Assembly: GCF_040546815.1 (NCBI RefSeq)
Contig: NZ_JBEPOO010000001.1
Coordinates: forward strand, 2,108,001 to 2,172,000
Length of the DNA stretch: 64,000 nt
Reading direction: 5' to 3'
Origin: Devosia sp. 2618
Lineage (GTDB): Bacteria; Pseudomonadota; Alphaproteobacteria; Rhizobiales; Devosiaceae
The position numbers were made by a program, and so were the translations under genes. The notes under the pieces are model-generated. The model was not told the DNA's origin, searched no databases, and saw nothing but the letters and a program-made list of their open reading frames with translations. Below are positions 8,281 through 17,013 of this stretch, piece after piece; the stretch's first letter is position 1, and the number at the start of each line of letters is the position of its first letter.

Positions 8281-9810
8281 TCATGCCTTGGAGATCAAGG
8301 ACGGCTGCACGGCACCCGATGTATTGGGCGTAACCTTGAGCGTCGACTTGAACAGGACCGGCTGCACGTATTGCAGCAGCGGGATCACATAGCCTTCTTC
8401 GGCGATGTACTTGTCGACGGCCTTCCAGCCGGCAACGCGAGCGCCCTCGTCCTTCTCGGTCCACAGCGGCGCGATGAGCGCGTCGAGGTCTTCGGTGTCC
8501 CACACGGAGTGCGGCGAAGATCCGAACATGGCAAAGCCGGTCGAAGCCGATGCGTCGCCGATGGCGTCTCCCCAGTTGTAGAATGCGGCCGGCGCGAGTT
8601 GATCGGCAGCGCGCAGTTCGTAATGCTTCGCGATTTCGTAGACTTCGATCTCGGCCTCGATACCCACCTTGCGCCACATGCCGACGATCGCCTGGATCAT
8701 CTCATAGTCTTTTGGCTTCAGGCCACGCGTGGTCTGGATCGGGAACTTGACCGGATTGGAGGTCGAGAAACCGCTGGCCGCCAGCAGCTCGATGGCCTTG
8801 GCCTCGTCATATCCAACCTTGATGGTCGGATCAAAGGCTTCGTATTCCGGCGCCTGCAGCGTATCGATGGCAACACCATAGCCACGCAGCAGGCGGTCGA
8901 TGATGGCCTGCTTGTTGATGGCGTGGTGCGCAGCCAGACGGACATTCTTGTCCAGCATCGGGCCGATATTGTTGAGGAAGATCATGCCGATATCGGAGAT
9001 CGGCACGGCAACGCCGGACAGGCCTTCTGCGTCCTTGAGGCGGTCATAGTCTTCGTAGGACACTTCGAGCGTCACGTCCGACGCGCCGCTTTCGATTTCG
9101 GCGGAACGGCTGGTCGCGTCGGTGACGAACTTGAAAATCACCGTCTCGAACGTCGGCTTGGTGCCCCAGTAATCGGGGTTTGCCTTTAAGCGGAGGAAGG
9201 CGTTGCTCTCGAACGCGTCGACCTTATAGGGGCCGGTGCCAATTGGCGCCTGGTTGAACGCCTCGGCGCCGACCTTTTCATAATAGGCCTTGGGCAGCAC
9301 GTAACCGGTGAGGAATGCCATCCACTTAAAGACGGTCGGATCGAAAGCAATGACGTCACCGTCAATGCGGTTGCCGTCGATGGTGAAATTGCCGATCGAG
9401 GCCCAGACGTTGGACACTGGATTGCCATTGGCAGGATCGCCTGCCCGCACCAGCGACCACACGACGTCTTCCGGGGTCAGTGGCGTGCCATCATGCCAGA
9501 CCACGCCCTCGCGGACGGTCATCGACACCTTGGTCTTGTCGTCGTTAAAGCCCCATTCGGTCAGAATGCCGGGCTCGAAGGCAAGATCAGGCGCCTGGCC
9601 GACATACTGGTCGAACACCGTGCGATAGATCGCCTGGATGGTCGGATTGACCGCGGACGCGCCGGTCGTCGGATCAAAGCTGGGCAGGTTGACGTTAAAG
9701 GCGATGGTCAGCGTGTCGGCACCCTGGCCGAACGCTGGAAGCGTGCCCGCCAAGGCGGCGGCAACGATACCGGCCGAGCCGGTGGCAAGAAATGTGCGTC
9801 TTGTAAGCAT
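8281..9810 (-). CDS. ABC importer substrate-binding protein, family 5 (DppA-like), Tat-type signal
   Basis: A 509-residue periplasmic solute-binding protein of the bacterial extracellular family 5. The N-terminus MLTRRTFLATGSAG has a twin-arginine motif followed by a hydrophobic stretch and a cleavage-like LPAFG, so export by Tat is likely. Family motifs include LTIAFN..PSFDP, the VREGVVWHDGTPLTPEDVVWS block and GTGPYKVDAF. The ATG at 9810 is chosen because it begins the signal peptide; an upstream in-frame extension has no signal features. First gene of the dpp-type operon. The solute may be a peptide, an opine or another small molecule; the aromatic neighbours leave this open. Confidence 0.92.
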   Translation of the reverse strand: MLTRRTFLATGSAGIVAAALAGTLPAFGQGADTLTIAFNVNLPSFDPTTGASAVNPTIQAIYRTVFDQYVGQAPDLAFEPGILTEWGFNDDKTKVSMTVREGVVWHDGTPLTPEDVVWSLVRAGDPANGNPVSNVWASIGNFTIDGNRIDGDVIAFDPTVFKWMAFLTGYVLPKAYYEKVGAEAFNQAPIGTGPYKVDAFESNAFLRLKANPDYWGTKPTFETVIFKFVTDATSRSAEIESGASDVTLEVSYEDYDRLKDAEGLSGVAVPISDIGMIFLNNIGPMLDKNVRLAAHHAINKQAIIDRLLRGYGVAIDTLQAPEYEAFDPTIKVGYDEAKAIELLAASGFSTSNPVKFPIQTTRGLKPKDYEMIQAIVGMWRKVGIEAEIEVYEIAKHYELRAADQLAPAAFYNWGDAIGDASASTGFAMFGSSPHSVWDTEDLDALIAPLWTEKDEGARVAGWKAVDKYIAEEGYVIPLLQYVQPVLFKSTLKVTPNTSGAVQPSLISKA

Positions 9811-9871
9811 GATTGCTCGGTCCCTCTCTGCGTTCCCATCGACGCCTCCGCGATCCACTCCCGCGTAGTTG

Positions 9872-9906
9872 AGGCGTCAATAGTTGATACCTAAACATAT
9901 TGTATA
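9872..9906 (-). promoter_or_regulatory. Operator-like inverted repeat and -10 for the dpp-type operon
   Basis: AGGCGTCAA-TAG-TTGATACCT (9872-9892) is an imperfect inverted repeat of 9-base arms differing at two positions. Its right half continues as TTGATACCTAAAC, the motif also present at 2493-2505. On the minus strand TATACAAT (complement of 9899-9906) is a good -10, placing the repeat over the start point and first transcribed bases. A bound regulator would block initiation. The regulator is not identified; the MarR gene at 1915-2415 is the best candidate. Confidence 0.5.
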
Positions 9907-10071
9907 GCATGTATCTAGAGGGATTATTTCGCGCTCCTTTTACATGCGCGATGCTTAAACAATAAGCAGCGAGATCATGGGCTTGGCAGAGCGTCGCGCC
10001 GACGTTTCATGTCGACATTCCATATAACCTGCGCATCCACGACAAAGATGCGATCCGCCTTTTGTCTAGAT

Positions 10072-10112
10072 TTGACAGCGCCTAGCTTTTGGATAAATAT
10101 GCAAATGCATAT
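10072..10112 (+). promoter_or_regulatory. iorAB promoter with 16-bp palindromic operator
   Basis: TTGACA (10072-10077), a 16-bp spacer and TAAATA (10094-10099) form a near-consensus sigma-70 promoter. ATATGCAAATGCATAT (10097-10112) is a perfect inverted repeat of ATATGCA around AA that overlaps the -10 and the predicted start. This is the classic geometry for a repressor, and a MarR-type dimer would fit. It lies 60 bp before the iorA-like ATG. The MarR protein encoded at 13856-14392 is a candidate ligand. Confidence 0.62.
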
Positions 10113-10171
10113 ATATTGCCGACAGGTTGAGTCAGGTTATCCTGAGTTGTCGAAAAGGTTGGGAGAGACAT

Positions 10172-12325
10172 ATGGCAGAACGTTCGTTTGCCCGGGAAGT
10201 GGAAGATCTCAAACTGGGAGAGGGCGAGGTCTTCCGGGGCGAGGGTATCCTGGCCATCACCAAGGCCCTGCTGCAGTCCGGCGTCGCCTATGTCGGCGGC
10301 TATCAGGGCTCGCCGATCTCCCACCTGATGGACGTGCTCGCCGACGCCAAGCCGGTGCTCGACGATCTGGGTGTTCACTTTGAATCCTCAGCCTCGGAAG
10401 CGACGGCTGCCGCCATGCTGGCCGCCTCGGTCAATTATCCGCTGCGCGGCGCCGTTACCTGGAAGTCCACCGCTGGCACCAACGTTGCCTCCGATGCCTT
10501 GACCAATTTGGCGTCGAGCGGCGTCAAGGGTGGCGCGCTGATCATTCTCGGCGAAGACTACGGCGAAGGCTCGTCGATCCCGCAGGAGCGCAGCCACGCG
10601 TTTGCGATGAAGTCGCAGATGTGGTTGCTTGATCCGCGTCCAAATCTGGAATCGATCGTCAAATCGGTGGAAGACGGCTTTGCCCTGTCGGAGGCGTCCA
10701 ACACGCCCGTCATGCTGACGGTGCGCATCCGCGCCTGCCACGTCCACGGCCAGTTCATCGCCAAGGACAACAAGCGCCCCGCCTATTCGATGAAAGAAGC
10801 GCTGGAGAACCCGGTGCGCGATCTCAGCCGTATCGTGCTGCCGCCCGTCTCGATCACGGTTCACGACAAGGAAAAGCTGGCCAAGCGCTGGCCCGCCGCT
10901 GTGGATTTCATCCGTGACAGCAAGCTCAACGAGTTCTTCGGCCCCGAAGAAGGTCCGGTCGGCATCGTGCTGCAGGGCGGCATGTATAATTCGGTGATCC
11001 GTGGATTGCAGCTGCTTGGCCTCGCCGACAGCTATGGCAACACCTCCATTCCGCTCTATGTGCTCAACGTCACCTACCCGCTGGTCGATGACGAGTTGGC
11101 CAAGTTCTGCCAGAGCAAGAGCGCCATCCTGATGGTCGAAGAAGGCCATCCCGATTACATCGAGCAGGCCGTCAACACGGCCCTCCGCCGTCGTGACATT
11201 CAGACCCGCGTCGCCGGCAAGGATCGCCTTCCAATGGGTGGCGATTACACCGCAGCCGTGATGATGAACGGCATCCAGTCGTTCCTCGCCGAGTTCGCCC
11301 CACCGTTGCTGGGCAACCAGCCGCCCGTACCGAGCGCCGATGGCGTGCTGGCCAGCGACGAGGTCAAGGCGCTGGGCGACGTGGTCCCTGCTCGCCCCGC
11401 CGGCTTCTGCACCGGCTGCCCCGAGCGTCCGATCTTTGCCGCCATGAAGCTGGTCGAAAAGGAACTGGGCACGCATCACATCTCGGCCGATATCGGCTGT
11501 CACCTGTTCTCCATTCTGCCGCCGTTCAATATCGGTGGAAGCACGATGGGCTATGGCCTCGGCCCCGCCTCCGCTTCGGCATTCAACGTCGATGCCGACA
11601 AGCGCCCGATCTCGGTCATGGGTGACGGTGGTTTCTGGCACAACGGCCTGTCGTCCAGCGTCGGCAATGCTGTCTATAACAAGCATCCCGGCGTCATCAT
11701 GATCGTCGACAACCACTATGCGGCAGCAACAGGTGGTCAGGACATCCTGTCCTCGCGCGCCAACAATCCGTTGCGCTCGACCAACAACTCCATCACCAAG
11801 GCGGTGAAGGGCATCGGTGCCAAGTGGGTTCGCCAGATCGACCGCACCTATGATGTCGGCAAGATGCGTGACACGCTCAAGGCCGCGCTGACCTCGACCG
11901 AAGAAGGCCCCAAGGTCATCGTCGCCTCGTCAGAATGCATGCTCAACAAGCAGCGCCGCGAAAAGCCGCTATTCTCCAAGTCGGTCAAGGACGGCAAGCG
12001 CATGGTGCGCGAGCGGTTCGGCGTCGATGAGGACACCTGCACTGGCGACCACGCGTGCATCCGCCTGTCGGGCTGCCCATCGCTGTCGCTCAAGCACCTC
12101 GATGATCCGCTGCGTGACGATCCCGTGGCGGCAATCGACAACACCTGCGTCGGTTGCGGCAACTGTGGTGAAGTCTCGGAAGCAGCCGTGCTGTGCCCGT
12201 CCTTCTATCGCGCCGACATCATCTACAATCCATCGCGCACCGACCTTTTCATGGCCCGCGTCCGCACCGCCGTCATTGGCTTCTTCCAGAAGCGGCGCCA
12301 TGCGCGTCGCGTGAGCTTTGTCTGA
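10172..12325 (+). CDS. iorA: indolepyruvate ferredoxin oxidoreductase alpha subunit-like (IorA)
   Basis: A 717-residue TPP-dependent 2-oxoacid:acceptor oxidoreductase. The N-terminal pyrimidine-binding half carries the GYQGSPIS and FESSASEATAAAMLAASVNYP segments; the TPP/Mg motif MGDGGFWHNGLSS is near residue 482. The C-terminus carries an iron-sulfur region (about residues 620-685) with CX5CX5CP and CX2CX2CX9CP cysteine patterns. The family converts arylpyruvates (indole-, phenyl-pyruvate) to aryl-acetyl-CoA. ATG 10172 is preferred over 10127 because gggagag precedes it and it begins the conserved N-terminus. The IorB-like gene follows directly. The first cluster has only three obvious cysteines. 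Confidence 0.9.
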   Translation: MAERSFAREVEDLKLGEGEVFRGEGILAITKALLQSGVAYVGGYQGSPISHLMDVLADAKPVLDDLGVHFESSASEATAAAMLAASVNYPLRGAVTWKSTAGTNVASDALTNLASSGVKGGALIILGEDYGEGSSIPQERSHAFAMKSQMWLLDPRPNLESIVKSVEDGFALSEASNTPVMLTVRIRACHVHGQFIAKDNKRPAYSMKEALENPVRDLSRIVLPPVSITVHDKEKLAKRWPAAVDFIRDSKLNEFFGPEEGPVGIVLQGGMYNSVIRGLQLLGLADSYGNTSIPLYVLNVTYPLVDDELAKFCQSKSAILMVEEGHPDYIEQAVNTALRRRDIQTRVAGKDRLPMGGDYTAAVMMNGIQSFLAEFAPPLLGNQPPVPSADGVLASDEVKALGDVVPARPAGFCTGCPERPIFAAMKLVEKELGTHHISADIGCHLFSILPPFNIGGSTMGYGLGPASASAFNVDADKRPISVMGDGGFWHNGLSSSVGNAVYNKHPGVIMIVDNHYAAATGGQDILSSRANNPLRSTNNSITKAVKGIGAKWVRQIDRTYDVGKMRDTLKAALTSTEEGPKVIVASSECMLNKQRREKPLFSKSVKDGKRMVRERFGVDEDTCTGDHACIRLSGCPSLSLKHLDDPLRDDPVAAIDNTCVGCGNCGEVSEAAVLCPSFYRADIIYNPSRTDLFMARVRTAVIGFFQKRRHARRVSFV

Positions 12326-12332
12326 TCTCGCC

Positions 12333-13859
12333 ATGAACACTTATGAACGTCCTATCACGCTGGCAATTCTGGCCATGGGCGGCCAAGGCGGCGGCGTCCT
12401 GGCCGACTGGGTTGTCTCCATGGCCGAAGCGCAGGGCTGGGTTGCCCAGTCCACGTCCGTTCCGGGCGTCGCACAGCGCACCGGCGCCACCATCTATTAC
12501 GTCGAAATGCTGAAGCCGAGCGGCGGGCGGTCACCTGTCCTCTCGCTGATGCCGACCCCCGGCGACGTCGATATCGTCCTCGCCGCCGAATTCATGGAGG
12601 CCGGCCGCTCGATGCTGCGTGGCCTCGTGACGCCTGACCGGACCACCCTCATCGCCTCCACCCACCGCGCCTATGCGGTGGGCGAAAAAGAAGTGCCGGG
12701 CGACGGCATTGGCGACCCACAGGTCGTGGTCGCGGCAGCGGGCATCGCCGCCAAGCACACCATCGCCTTCGACATGCAAAAGCTTGCCGAAAAGAACGGC
12801 AGCGTCATTTCCTCGGCGCTGTTTGGTGCTCTGGCCGGCGCCAAGGTTCTGCCCTTCGAGCGCGAGACGTTCGAAGATGCGGTCCGTGCCGGTGGCAAGG
12901 GCGTCGAAGCCAGCCTTCGTGCCTTTGGCGCCGCCTATGAGCGTGCCCAGACCGGCAAGACCGAGCCCGTCGCGCGCCGCATCGACAACACGGCAGAGAT
13001 GCCACCCGTGTCGGTCGGCCAGCGCCAGCTCGATGCGCTGCTGACGCGTCTCCACACCAATCTGCCCGAAGCGGTCCGCCCAATGGCCTATGCTGGCCTC
13101 AGCAAGGTCGTCGATTGGCAGGACACGCGTTATGGCGATGAATATCTCGACCGGCTTGAGGCGCTCTATCTGCTCGACCAGGAAGCAGGTGGCGCGGCGC
13201 ATGGCTTTGCCTTCACCGATACCGCCGCCAAGTACCTGGCCAATGCCATGGCCTATGACGACGTTGTGCGTGTTGCCGATCTCAAGACCCGCGCCAGCCG
13301 CTTCGAGCGCGTCCGCAAGGAAGTCGGCGCCCGCGACGAACAGCTGGTCTACACCACCGAATACATGCATCCGCGCATGGAAGAAGTGGTGGGCAGCATG
13401 CCCGCCGGCATGGGCAAATGGCTGATCGGCAATAAACGCCTCTATGACGGGCTCGACCGTTTCGTCAACAAGGGTCGGCGCGTCCGCACCGGCACGGTGT
13501 TCTGGTTCATGGGGCTCTATGTAGTCTCGGCTCTCAAGCCAATGCGCCGCGGCATGCTGCGTCATGGCATCGAGATGGAGCACATTGCGCATTGGCTCGA
13601 TGTGGCCAAGGGCCAGCTGCCGTCCAACTATGCCTTGGCAACGCAGGTGCTGGCGACCCGTCGTCTGGTCAAGGGCTATTCGGACACCCATAGCCGTGGC
13701 GAAGCCAAGTTCGACCGCGTGCTGTCGGCTGTGCCGATGCTGGCAGATCGCGCCGATGGCGCCGAGTGGCTGGGTCGTCTTGTGCAGGCCGCACTGGCCG
13801 ATGAAGAAGGCAAATCGCTCGAAGGCGCTCTCGGCACCGTCCGGAGCCTGGCCGATTAA
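12333..13859 (+). CDS. iorB: indolepyruvate oxidoreductase beta subunit-like (IorB with C-terminal extension)
   Basis: A 508-residue protein. The N-terminal 190 residues are a pyruvate-ferredoxin oxidoreductase gamma domain with LAILAMGGQGGGVLADWV near residues 7-24 and the QRTGATIYYVEM segment. The remaining roughly 300 residues are a C-terminal extension typical of the long IorB form of aerobic proteobacteria; classical archaeal IorB is only about 200 residues. It pairs with the preceding alpha subunit to bind CoA and acceptor. ATG 12333 lies 7 bases past the iorA stop; a TTG at 12318 in the same frame overlapping that stop is an alternative. The gene ends overlapping the convergent MarR stop. 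Confidence 0.88.
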   Translation: MNTYERPITLAILAMGGQGGGVLADWVVSMAEAQGWVAQSTSVPGVAQRTGATIYYVEMLKPSGGRSPVLSLMPTPGDVDIVLAAEFMEAGRSMLRGLVTPDRTTLIASTHRAYAVGEKEVPGDGIGDPQVVVAAAGIAAKHTIAFDMQKLAEKNGSVISSALFGALAGAKVLPFERETFEDAVRAGGKGVEASLRAFGAAYERAQTGKTEPVARRIDNTAEMPPVSVGQRQLDALLTRLHTNLPEAVRPMAYAGLSKVVDWQDTRYGDEYLDRLEALYLLDQEAGGAAHGFAFTDTAAKYLANAMAYDDVVRVADLKTRASRFERVRKEVGARDEQLVYTTEYMHPRMEEVVGSMPAGMGKWLIGNKRLYDGLDRFVNKGRRVRTGTVFWFMGLYVVSALKPMRRGMLRHGIEMEHIAHWLDVAKGQLPSNYALATQVLATRRLVKGYSDTHSRGEAKFDRVLSAVPMLADRADGAEWLGRLVQAALADEEGKSLEGALGTVRSLAD

Positions 13860-14392
13860 GGCTGGGCCTCGCCCGGCTCTTCCACTGCCGCTTCGCCCTC
13901 GATACGGCGGTGCATATTGCGCAGCACCTTGTGCAGCGTATCAATGAAACGATCATATTCGTCGGCCTCAACGCCGGCGAATAGATCGGCATAAAGCCCA
14001 TAAAGCAGCGGCCATGACTCAGCGAAAGCCGTGCGGCCCTGTTCGGTGATGTAGAGCTCACGCACCCGCATGTCGTCGCTGCGCGACTGGCGACGCACGA
14101 AGCCCTGCCCTTCCAGCGCATCGAGCGTGCGGCTCATGGTGGATTGCTCGACAACCGCGAGATACGCCAGTTCGTTGACGGTCAGCCCCGGCGAAATAGT
14201 CAGGATCGACAGCGCCCGCATCTTGGCGGTCGTCATGCCGTTGTCCTTGAGAACGTCCTGCAGATGGGCGTTGTAGCTCGCAGACAGGCGATTGATGAGA
14301 TAGGGCGCGAACTGGTTGAGCCCGATTTCTCCCAGGCTGGGCAACCGCCCTTCGCCTGTCTGACGCAACGAGCCGATAAAGTACTTCGCCAA
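13856..14392 (-). CDS. MarR family transcriptional regulator (TTG start likely)
   Basis: About 178 residues with a MarR winged helix: LSILTISPGLTVNELA, the recognition helix region VEQSTMSRTLDALEGQGFV, and an RSDDMRVRELYIT wing. The frame stays open upstream to 14584 but that part overlaps the preceding FAD oxidoreductase and is non-conserved in character. I therefore choose TTG 14392, with AAGGG 7 bases upstream and a 35-base gap from the FAD gene stop; another TTG at 14368 is possible. Last gene of the minus-strand set cyclase, FAD oxidoreductase, regulator. It may control this set and the convergent iorAB. Confidence 0.8.
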   Translation of the reverse strand: MAKYFIGSLRQTGEGRLPSLGEIGLNQFAPYLINRLSASYNAHLQDVLKDNGMTTAKMRALSILTISPGLTVNELAYLAVVEQSTMSRTLDALEGQGFVRRQSRSDDMRVRELYITEQGRTAFAESWPLLYGLYADLFAGVEADEYDRFIDTLHKVLRNMHRRIEGEAAVEEPGEAQP

Positions 14393-14427
14393 CGGCAAGC
14401 CCTTCGTGAAAACTGTTGTTACGGCGT

Positions 14428-16008
14428 CTAGCGCAGCGCCTTGCCGATCAGGAACCCAGACCCGCCGCCCAGGCCGGGACCGGGATGGCTGGCCGCACCG
14501 ATATGGTAGAGGCCGGGGACATGGGTAGTGTGATTGACCGAGGTCTTCAAGGGACGCCAGACGAAGAACTGGTCGATGCCGCAATAGCCACCATAGGGGT
14601 CGCCACCAACGAGATTGACGTTCATGCGCTCCAGATCGGCCGGCGAATAGCTCGCCCGCTTGATTACTGCCGTGTCGAAATTGGAAATGTGCTGGCGCAG
14701 GATGGCGTCAATCCGGTCGGCATAGGCCTCGCGGATTGCGTCAGTCCAGCGCCCATCGGCACCGATCTCGATCTTTCCGGCAGCATCGCCCTTGATGTGG
14801 CGCGGCGCTTCAGGCAGTTGCAGCCACAAGATCGCCTGCCCTTCGGGCGCGCGGCTTGGATCGAGTGCGGTCGGCTGGCCGACACAGATGGTGGGCACGG
14901 CTGGCAGCAGGCCACGCTCGGCTTCGTTCGAGGCGCGTGACACGCCATCCAGCCCCGGCGTCAGGTGGATCAGTGCCACCTTTTCGAGGCCATCGGCGAT
15001 CCACTTTGGCGGCTCGCGCAACGCGTAGTGGATCTGCATGTCGCCCTTGCCATAACGGAAGTTGGCGACACCTTCTGTGACTTCGGGCGGCTTGGGCTGA
15101 CCGGCCAGGAACCGATCGTAAAGCTGGCTCGGCGCGACCGAGGCGATGACGCCCTTGGTGGCGCGGATCACCGTCCCATCGGCCAGCGTCACGCCGGAAG
15201 CGGCGCCCTTGTCGTTTAGCGTGATCGAGGCGACATCGGCATTAGTGCGGATTTCGCCGCCCTGCTCGGCGATCAGCCCGGCAAAGGCGTTGACTGCATT
15301 GACTGCGCCGCCCTTGACGATAGGGGCACCAGCCGCTTCGAGCGCAAAGCCGATGACCTTGAGCATCTGGCCAGAATAGGTGCTGTCGGGGTTAAGCCCG
15401 CAATGGAGCACCCATGGTGCGAACAGCGCCTGCACGGCATCCGAGCGGTAGCGGGTTTCAAGATAGGCGCGCGCCGGGATCAGCGCTTCGCCGACAAAGG
15501 TGGCAAGCCCGCGCGCGCCGCGTTTCCAGAGTTCCTTGGCCGCCATGCGCAGCGTATCGAGCGACCACAGCCGTCCGCCCAGAAGGCCGAACACAAAGCC
15601 CATATCGCCGCCAAAGCGGTCCATCTCACGCTGGAAGCTCGGACCGTCGGCAGCATCAACTGCCGAGAACGCCGCCAGATTGCGGGCGCGGTCGGTGGTC
15701 AGCACAAGGCTTGAATTGTCGGGTCGCACGACAGCGGTCGGCGCGTCGGTATGGCAGAATTCGAGGCCATGCCGCCCGAGGTCAGGCGCCAGCGCCGCAT
15801 AGGCGGGCGAGGTGATGAACAATACGAATGTCGTCGCCATGATGTCATGGCGAAAACCGGGTTCGGTGATCTCCTCGGTGCGCAGGCAACCGCCTGCGAC
15901 GGCCTCGCGCTCGAGTACCAAAACCCGGTTGTTCTTTTTGCCCAGCATGGCGGCCGCGACCAGAGCGTTGATGCCACTTCCAACGATGATGTAGTCAACG
16001 TCCGCCAT
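14428..16008 (-). CDS. NAD(P)/FAD-dependent oxidoreductase, phytoene desaturase-like (paralog 1)
   Basis: A 526-residue flavoprotein. The N-terminal Rossmann motif VGSGINALVAAA (GxGxxA) is at residues 9-20, followed by LVLEREAVAGGCLRTEEIT, the flavin-binding GG..R motif of the amine oxidase/phytoene desaturase superfamily. The C-terminal FAD motif is GLYHIGAASHPGPGLGGGSG. ATG 16008 is used because it begins the FAD motif; the open frame extends further upstream through the cyclase gene. It shares extended blocks ([28 protein letters not shown]-like) with the protein at 17014-18579, so the two are paralogs. The substrate is unknown. Confidence 0.87.
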   Translation of the reverse strand: MADVDYIIVGSGINALVAAAMLGKKNNRVLVLEREAVAGGCLRTEEITEPGFRHDIMATTFVLFITSPAYAALAPDLGRHGLEFCHTDAPTAVVRPDNSSLVLTTDRARNLAAFSAVDAADGPSFQREMDRFGGDMGFVFGLLGGRLWSLDTLRMAAKELWKRGARGLATFVGEALIPARAYLETRYRSDAVQALFAPWVLHCGLNPDSTYSGQMLKVIGFALEAAGAPIVKGGAVNAVNAFAGLIAEQGGEIRTNADVASITLNDKGAASGVTLADGTVIRATKGVIASVAPSQLYDRFLAGQPKPPEVTEGVANFRYGKGDMQIHYALREPPKWIADGLEKVALIHLTPGLDGVSRASNEAERGLLPAVPTICVGQPTALDPSRAPEGQAILWLQLPEAPRHIKGDAAGKIEIGADGRWTDAIREAYADRIDAILRQHISNFDTAVIKRASYSPADLERMNVNLVGGDPYGGYCGIDQFFVWRPLKTSVNHTTHVPGLYHIGAASHPGPGLGGGSGFLIGKALR

Positions 16009-16022
16009 AGCTGGTTCTCGTT

Positions 16023-16814
16023 TTAGCCGCGTGGAACGATTGCGAAGGCGCGGACCGGGCTGCCCGTGCCGCCGACGATCTTGAGCGGCGCGACAACAAG
16101 CATTGCGCCGGTTGCTGGCAGCTTGTCCAGATTGGTCAGGCTGGCCAGACCATAACGGCCGACGCCGAGCAGCAGATTGTGCGCAGGGAATGGCGGATCG
16201 AACGTGGCTGCAGCGCCCGCATCGGTGCCAACACATTCACTGCCGAAGCCAAGCGCGCCCTTCTCGACCAGATACTGGACCGCATCGACGCTTGGGCCGG
16301 GAGTGTGCGGGCCATTTTCATCGGCGTTGAGGAAAGTCTCGGTGCTACCATTGCGGTGATACCAGTCGGACCGCAGGACGACCCAGCTACCGGCCTTGAT
16401 CTCGCCGTGCTCGGCTTCCCATGCCTTGATGCGCTCGGCGGTCAGCAGGAAGTCGGCATTCTTGGCGACATCGGCGGCGCAGTCGATCACGGCGACGGGC
16501 GCCACGAAGCTACCGACGGGCACTGTGTCGGTGGTGTTTTCAGCAAGATCCTTGCCCGAAACCCAGTGCGACGGCGCGTCAAAATGGGTGCCGGTATGCT
16601 CACCGAGTTCCATCCAGCCCCAGGCCCACCAAGGACCGTTTTTGTCGTAGGCGGAAATCTCATGCATCTTGAACTTTGGCGTGTTTTTCGCAAAGTCGGG
16701 CGGCAGATAGAGGACCGGGGTATCGGGGCCAAGTGGGGCGGTAAGGTCAACGACCTCGATGCTGCCATCGGCCAAGGCAAGGGCCAGGTTGGCCAGTGTT
16801 TGTTGCGCGCTCAT
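16023..16814 (-). CDS. cyclase family protein (kynurenine formamidase-like)
   Basis: A 263-residue member of the metal-dependent cyclase/kynurenine formamidase (KynB-like) family. The metal-binding signature HTGTHFDAPSH is at residues 73-83, matching HxGTHxDxPxH; later segments GSWVVLRSDWY and GFGSECVGTDAG are also typical. Family members hydrolyse N-formylkynurenine or similar amides, isatin, and cyclic amides. Bacterial KynB is shorter (about 205-210 residues), so this is a relative, not proven KynB. First gene of the minus-strand set with the FAD oxidoreductase (14-base gap) and MarR, and divergent from the second FAD oxidoreductase. Confidence 0.87.
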   Translation of the reverse strand: MSAQQTLANLALALADGSIEVVDLTAPLGPDTPVLYLPPDFAKNTPKFKMHEISAYDKNGPWWAWGWMELGEHTGTHFDAPSHWVSGKDLAENTTDTVPVGSFVAPVAVIDCAADVAKNADFLLTAERIKAWEAEHGEIKAGSWVVLRSDWYHRNGSTETFLNADENGPHTPGPSVDAVQYLVEKGALGFGSECVGTDAGAAATFDPPFPAHNLLLGVGRYGLASLTNLDKLPATGAMLVVAPLKIVGGTGSPVRAFAIVPRG

Positions 16815-16939
16815 GATCGTCTCCTACACACGTTTTTCTCTGCGGCGTTGGCTCGCCGGCATCTCACTCACGGCCAAAGGTTACGGCAACTGCATGGACA
16901 TGCAAGAGCCAAAATCCCCTATTTTGCACAGTTAGAAAG

Positions 16940-16959
16940 ATATTTTAGGTTCAAAATAT
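16940..16959. promoter_or_regulatory. Palindromic operator-like site between cyclase and FAD oxidoreductase genes
   Basis: ATATTTT and AAAATAT flank a 6-base centre (AGGTTC) in an otherwise GC-rich region. The arms are identical to those of the palindrome at 23382-23399, where the centre is 4 bases. It lies 125 bp upstream of the cyclase ATG (minus) and 54 bp upstream of the FAD oxidoreductase ATG (plus), so it could control both. TTTTAGGTTCAA inside it also resembles the TTTAGGTRTCAA motif at 2493 and 9884. Confidence 0.5.
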
Positions 16960-17013
16960 TGGCAGCTGCATATTCTTGGTGAGTATGGCTGGTGCATTTT
17001 GGGGGGAGCGGAC

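Noticed and set aside
10388..13691. Long antisense frames across iorA and iorB
   Set aside because: They mirror strongly supported coding sequence and contain no domain signatures or RBS.
14393..14584. N-terminal extension of the MarR-type frame by about 60 residues
   Set aside because: It overlaps the FAD oxidoreductase coding region, is low-complexity, and a TTG start with good RBS spacing is available at 14392.
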